Positions 12,371 to 14,651 of a stretch of 14,651 bases of DNA are shown here, in pieces. The notes under the pieces are model-generated. The model worked only from the letters and a program-made list of their open reading frames with translations, had not been told where the DNA came from and did no database searches. Position numbers and translations under genes: made by a program. Source of the DNA: M55B157 sp040265115 (GTDB lineage: Bacteria > Actinomycetota > Actinomycetes > S36-B12); assembly GCA_040265115.1 (NCBI GenBank), contig JBDQGZ010000037.1, positions 1-14,651 on the forward strand, read 5' to 3'. Positions within the stretch are counted from its first letter, which is position 1. The number at the start of each line of letters is the position of its first letter.

Positions 12371-13678
12371 ATGACCCTGGTCCTGAGATACGCCGCGCGA
12401 TCCGATGTCGGACTCGTGCGCTCGGGCAACGAGGACTCCGGGTATGCCGGACCGCGACTGCTGGTTGTGGCTGACGGCATGGGTGGGCACGCTGCCGGGG
12501 AACTCGCCAGTGCGGCGGCCGTGGCGACGCTCGCGGAGCTCGAGAAATCCGACCCCACCCCTGACGAGGTTCTCCCCGGCCTCGCACATGCCATCGAGGA
12601 CGCGGGAGCGAGCATCGGACGGGTCGTCCAGGACAACCCCGATCTTGCCGGCATGGGGACGACGATCACCGCCCTGTTCTGGCAGGGCGAGCGGGTCGCG
12701 GTCGTGCACGTGGGAGATTCACGGGCCTATCTTCTGCGTGAAGGTGAACTCGTCCAGGTGACGCATGACCACACCTACGTGCAAACTCTCGTCGACGCCG
12801 GGCGGATCACCTCCGACGAAGCTGCCCACCACCCCCGACGATCGCTACTGATGCGGGCGATCGACGGTGTTCAGCCAGTCGAAGCTGATCTTTCCGTTCG
12901 AGAAGCGCGGCCAGGGGATCGATATCTCCTCTGCAGTGACGGACTCACCGGAGTCGTGAGTGACGAGGAACTCGCGGCGATCCTGTCCGAGGGTGAGCCG
13001 ACCGGCACGGTCATCTCCCTTGTCGAACTGGCTCTGTCGCGGGGTGCGCCGGACAACGTGACCGTCGTTGTCGCTGATGTGCTCACCAGCGATGCGCATA
13101 CCCAACGCAGCACCGAGCCTGTGGTCGTCGGGGCTGCGGGGGAGCCGCGTGTGCGCGAACGGCTACCCCAGGTGCACTTTCCGGATGATGCCCAGCCCGA
13201 TCCGGATCGCCCGGAACCACCCCCGCCAGTTCGTGGCGGTCCGCCCACCTCGGAGATTCCCGTAGTGGGTGCGACGATCCCTGCCAAGGCATCAGGTGGT
13301 GTGCGGCCATCTCGGCGCATCCTTCGCTACGTACTCGCCGGTGTTGCGGCCCTCATTGTCGTCATCGGTGGGATGGTGACACTCGGGGCCGTGTGGTGGA
13401 GCAACCAGTGGTACGTCGGCGCCTCCGACGGCCGAGTGACCATCTACCAGGGTGTGCCAGGGACATTCGCTGGAATCCCGATGCAGCGAACGGAACAGGT
13501 CACCGACACGGAGGTGGCGACTCTCCCCGTGTTCGACGCCGAGTTGATCGGTCGGGGGATCGCAGCAGATGATCTGGGTGATGCCCAGCGCATCGCGGAG
13601 GAGATGGCGACCCGTGCGGCCGCCTGTGAGGGGCTGCGGCCGCCGGCAGGTTGTCCCACGGTGGAGATCTCTCCGTGA
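12371..13678 (+). CDS. pstP: Membrane-anchored PP2C-type Ser/Thr phosphatase PstP
   Basis: This is a 435-residue protein that dephosphorylates the PknA/PknB kinases and their substrates. The cytoplasmic PPM/PP2C domain (about 5-238) has the metal-binding motifs: GNED (19-22), ADGMGGH with Asp35, GMGTT (94-98), HVGDSRAY (113-120), CSDG with Asp190, and DNVTVVVAD with Asp228. A proline-rich juxtamembrane linker (about 240-318) precedes one transmembrane helix (about 319-343). An extracellular tail of about 92 residues includes Cys419 and Cys428, which could pair as a disulfide. The M. tuberculosis enzyme is longer (514 residues), mainly in this extracellular part. The stop overlaps the rodA start as GTGA at 13675-13678. 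Confidence 0.96.
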   Translation: MTLVLRYAARSDVGLVRSGNEDSGYAGPRLLVVADGMGGHAAGELASAAAVATLAELEKSDPTPDEVLPGLAHAIEDAGASIGRVVQDNPDLAGMGTTITALFWQGERVAVVHVGDSRAYLLREGELVQVTHDHTYVQTLVDAGRITSDEAAHHPRRSLLMRAIDGVQPVEADLSVREARPGDRYLLCSDGLTGVVSDEELAAILSEGEPTGTVISLVELALSRGAPDNVTVVVADVLTSDAHTQRSTEPVVVGAAGEPRVRERLPQVHFPDDAQPDPDRPEPPPPVRGGPPTSEIPVVGATIPAKASGGVRPSRRILRYVLAGVAALIVVIGGMVTLGAVWWSNQWYVGASDGRVTIYQGVPGTFAGIPMQRTEQVTDTEVATLPVFDAELIGRGIAADDLGDAQRIAEEMATRAAACEGLRPPAGCPTVEISP

Positions 13679-14651
13679 AGCAGCCCACACGACGCAATCT
13701 CGAACTCATGCTGCTGGTGATGGCGTGGGGTCTGGGTGTCCTGGGCACCGTCCAGGTTGCCTGGGCCACGGGGGAAGGCATTCACCCTCGCTTCTGGGTC
13801 ACCAGCGGAGTTGTCGGTGTGCTTGCCTTGATCGCCCACGTCATCGTCCGGTGGCGAGTGAAATATGCCGATCCACTCATCCTGCCGGTGGCCACCTTGT
13901 TGACCATCCTCGGGCTCGTCATGATCTATCGCCTCGATGTCGCTGCAGCGCAACGCGCCCAGCGCATTGGAGCTGATCCACCCACGCCAGATGTCTATAG
14001 CCAACTGATCTGGTTCGCTGTCGGTGTCACGCTGTTCGTCCTGGTTCTGCTCGTCATCCGTGATCACCGGATTCTGCAGCGCTACACCTACACTGCTGGC
14101 CTGATCGGCATCATCTTGTTGATCCTGCCGCTCGCCCCGGTCATTGGAACGACGGTGAATGGGGCGACACTGTGGGTGCGGGTGGGCGGCATGACCTTCC
14201 AGCCGGCGGAACTCGCGAAGATCCTGCTCACCATCTTCTTCGCTGGGTATCTCGTCGTGACTCGCGACTCCTTGGCTCTGGTTCGCACCCGTTTCCTCGG
14301 GATCGGTTTCCCGCGACCCCGGGACCTCGGACCCATCCTGGTTGCCTGGGTGGTGTCGCTGGGCGTCCTTATCTTTGAGCGGGATCTGGGCACATCGCTG
14401 TTGTTCTTCGGGTTGTTCGTCTCCATGCTCTACATCGCCACTCAGCGGCGATCCTGGTTCCTCCTCGCCGGCGGCCTCTTCGCCCTCGGCGCAGTGTTCG
14501 CCTATCTGGCGTTTGGGCACGTGCGGGTGCGCGTCCAGGTCTGGCTCGACCCCTTCGCATACTCAGACACCGGTGGTTTCCAGATCGTGCAGTCGTTGTA
14601 CGGCCTCGCCAACGGCGGACTCTTCGGCACCGGCCTCGGGCGCGGCTATCC
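13675..14651 (+). CDS. rodA: RodA/FtsW family SEDS peptidoglycan glycosyltransferase, 3' end missing
   Basis: The first 325 residues are present; the gene runs off the right edge. The GTG start overlaps the pstP stop by four bases. Multiple hydrophobic helices are present, including an N-terminal pair typical of the longer actinobacterial RodA. Family motifs are QPAELAK (176-182), FERDLGTSLLFFG with the catalytic aspartate Asp237 in the DLGT motif, and the extracytoplasmic QSLYGLANGGLFGTGLG (306-322). RodA polymerises lipid II into glycan strands together with a class B PBP; pbpA is the expected next gene. The position after pstP is the standard actinobacterial order and helps separate it from FtsW. 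Residues 91-108 (a Gln/Arg/Pro-rich loop) are outside or between helices. Confidence 0.95.
   Translation, partial: MKQPTRRNLELMLLVMAWGLGVLGTVQVAWATGEGIHPRFWVTSGVVGVLALIAHVIVRWRVKYADPLILPVATLLTILGLVMIYRLDVAAAQRAQRIGADPPTPDVYSQLIWFAVGVTLFVLVLLVIRDHRILQRYTYTAGLIGIILLILPLAPVIGTTVNGATLWVRVGGMTFQPAELAKILLTIFFAGYLVVTRDSLALVRTRFLGIGFPRPRDLGPILVAWVVSLGVLIFERDLGTSLLFFGLFVSMLYIATQRRSWFLLAGGLFALGAVFAYLAFGHVRVRVQVWLDPFAYSDTGGFQIVQSLYGLANGGLFGTGLGRGY

Noticed and set aside
13444..14520. Long 358-residue open frame antisense to pstP and rodA
   Set aside because: It is very Glu/Gln/Asp/His-rich as expected for the reverse complement of membrane-protein codons, and both sense genes have intact family motifs.

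Overview
The window looks like chromosomal DNA of a high-GC Gram-positive bacterium (Actinomycetota). The main evidence is the right-hand block fhaA-fhaB-pstP-rodA, an actinobacterial cell-wall/Ser-Thr phosphorylation cluster that normally continues into pbpA, pknA and pknB. Actinobacteria-type families (a DUF5302-like protein, a DUF2127 protein with a zinc-ribbon-like N-terminus) and several apparently leaderless starts agree with this. The GC content is high by eye, and I see no phage, insertion sequence or CRISPR array.

Layout. (1) 1-112, minus: the N-terminus of an unrecognised gene running off the left edge. (2) 127-3847, plus: a compact operon of an ABC-F ATPase, a short glutamyl-tRNA-synthetase-like protein (GluQ type) and an MFS transporter, with ATGA overlaps at both junctions. 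(3) 3859-5939, minus: an operon of a DUF2127 membrane protein, a 60-residue DUF5302-like protein and an AI-2E family transporter. (4) 6084-8321, plus: an orphan cytoplasmic molybdopterin/[4Fe-4S] oxidoreductase. (5) 8350-8433, minus: tRNA-Leu(CAG). (6) 8492-9990, plus: an aldo/keto reductase and an isoprenylcysteine-methyltransferase-like membrane protein, overlapping. (7) 9987-11095, minus: an arsenic pair, a channel of the aquaporin family followed by an ArsC-type arsenate reductase, with a promoter whose spacer is filled by an ATCGAT-ATAC-ATCGAT palindrome. (8) 11189-14651, plus: fhaA, fhaB, pstP and rodA, the last cut by the window end.

How the parts work together. In block 8, PstP dephosphorylates targets of the PknA/PknB kinases, FhaA and FhaB are phosphothreonine-reading FHA proteins, and RodA is the SEDS peptidoglycan glycosyltransferase. 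In block 7, ArsC would reduce arsenate to arsenite and the channel would let arsenite leave the cell. No ArsR gene is in the window although an operator-like site is present. The most interesting leads are the aquaporin-arsC unit and its control site, the orphan molybdoenzyme with Ala where Sec/Cys is expected, the ABC-F/GluQ-like/MFS operon, and the DUF2127/DUF5302/AI-2E operon. I found no clear evidence of a wholly new multi-gene system; most of the window is recognisable families in partly unusual combinations.
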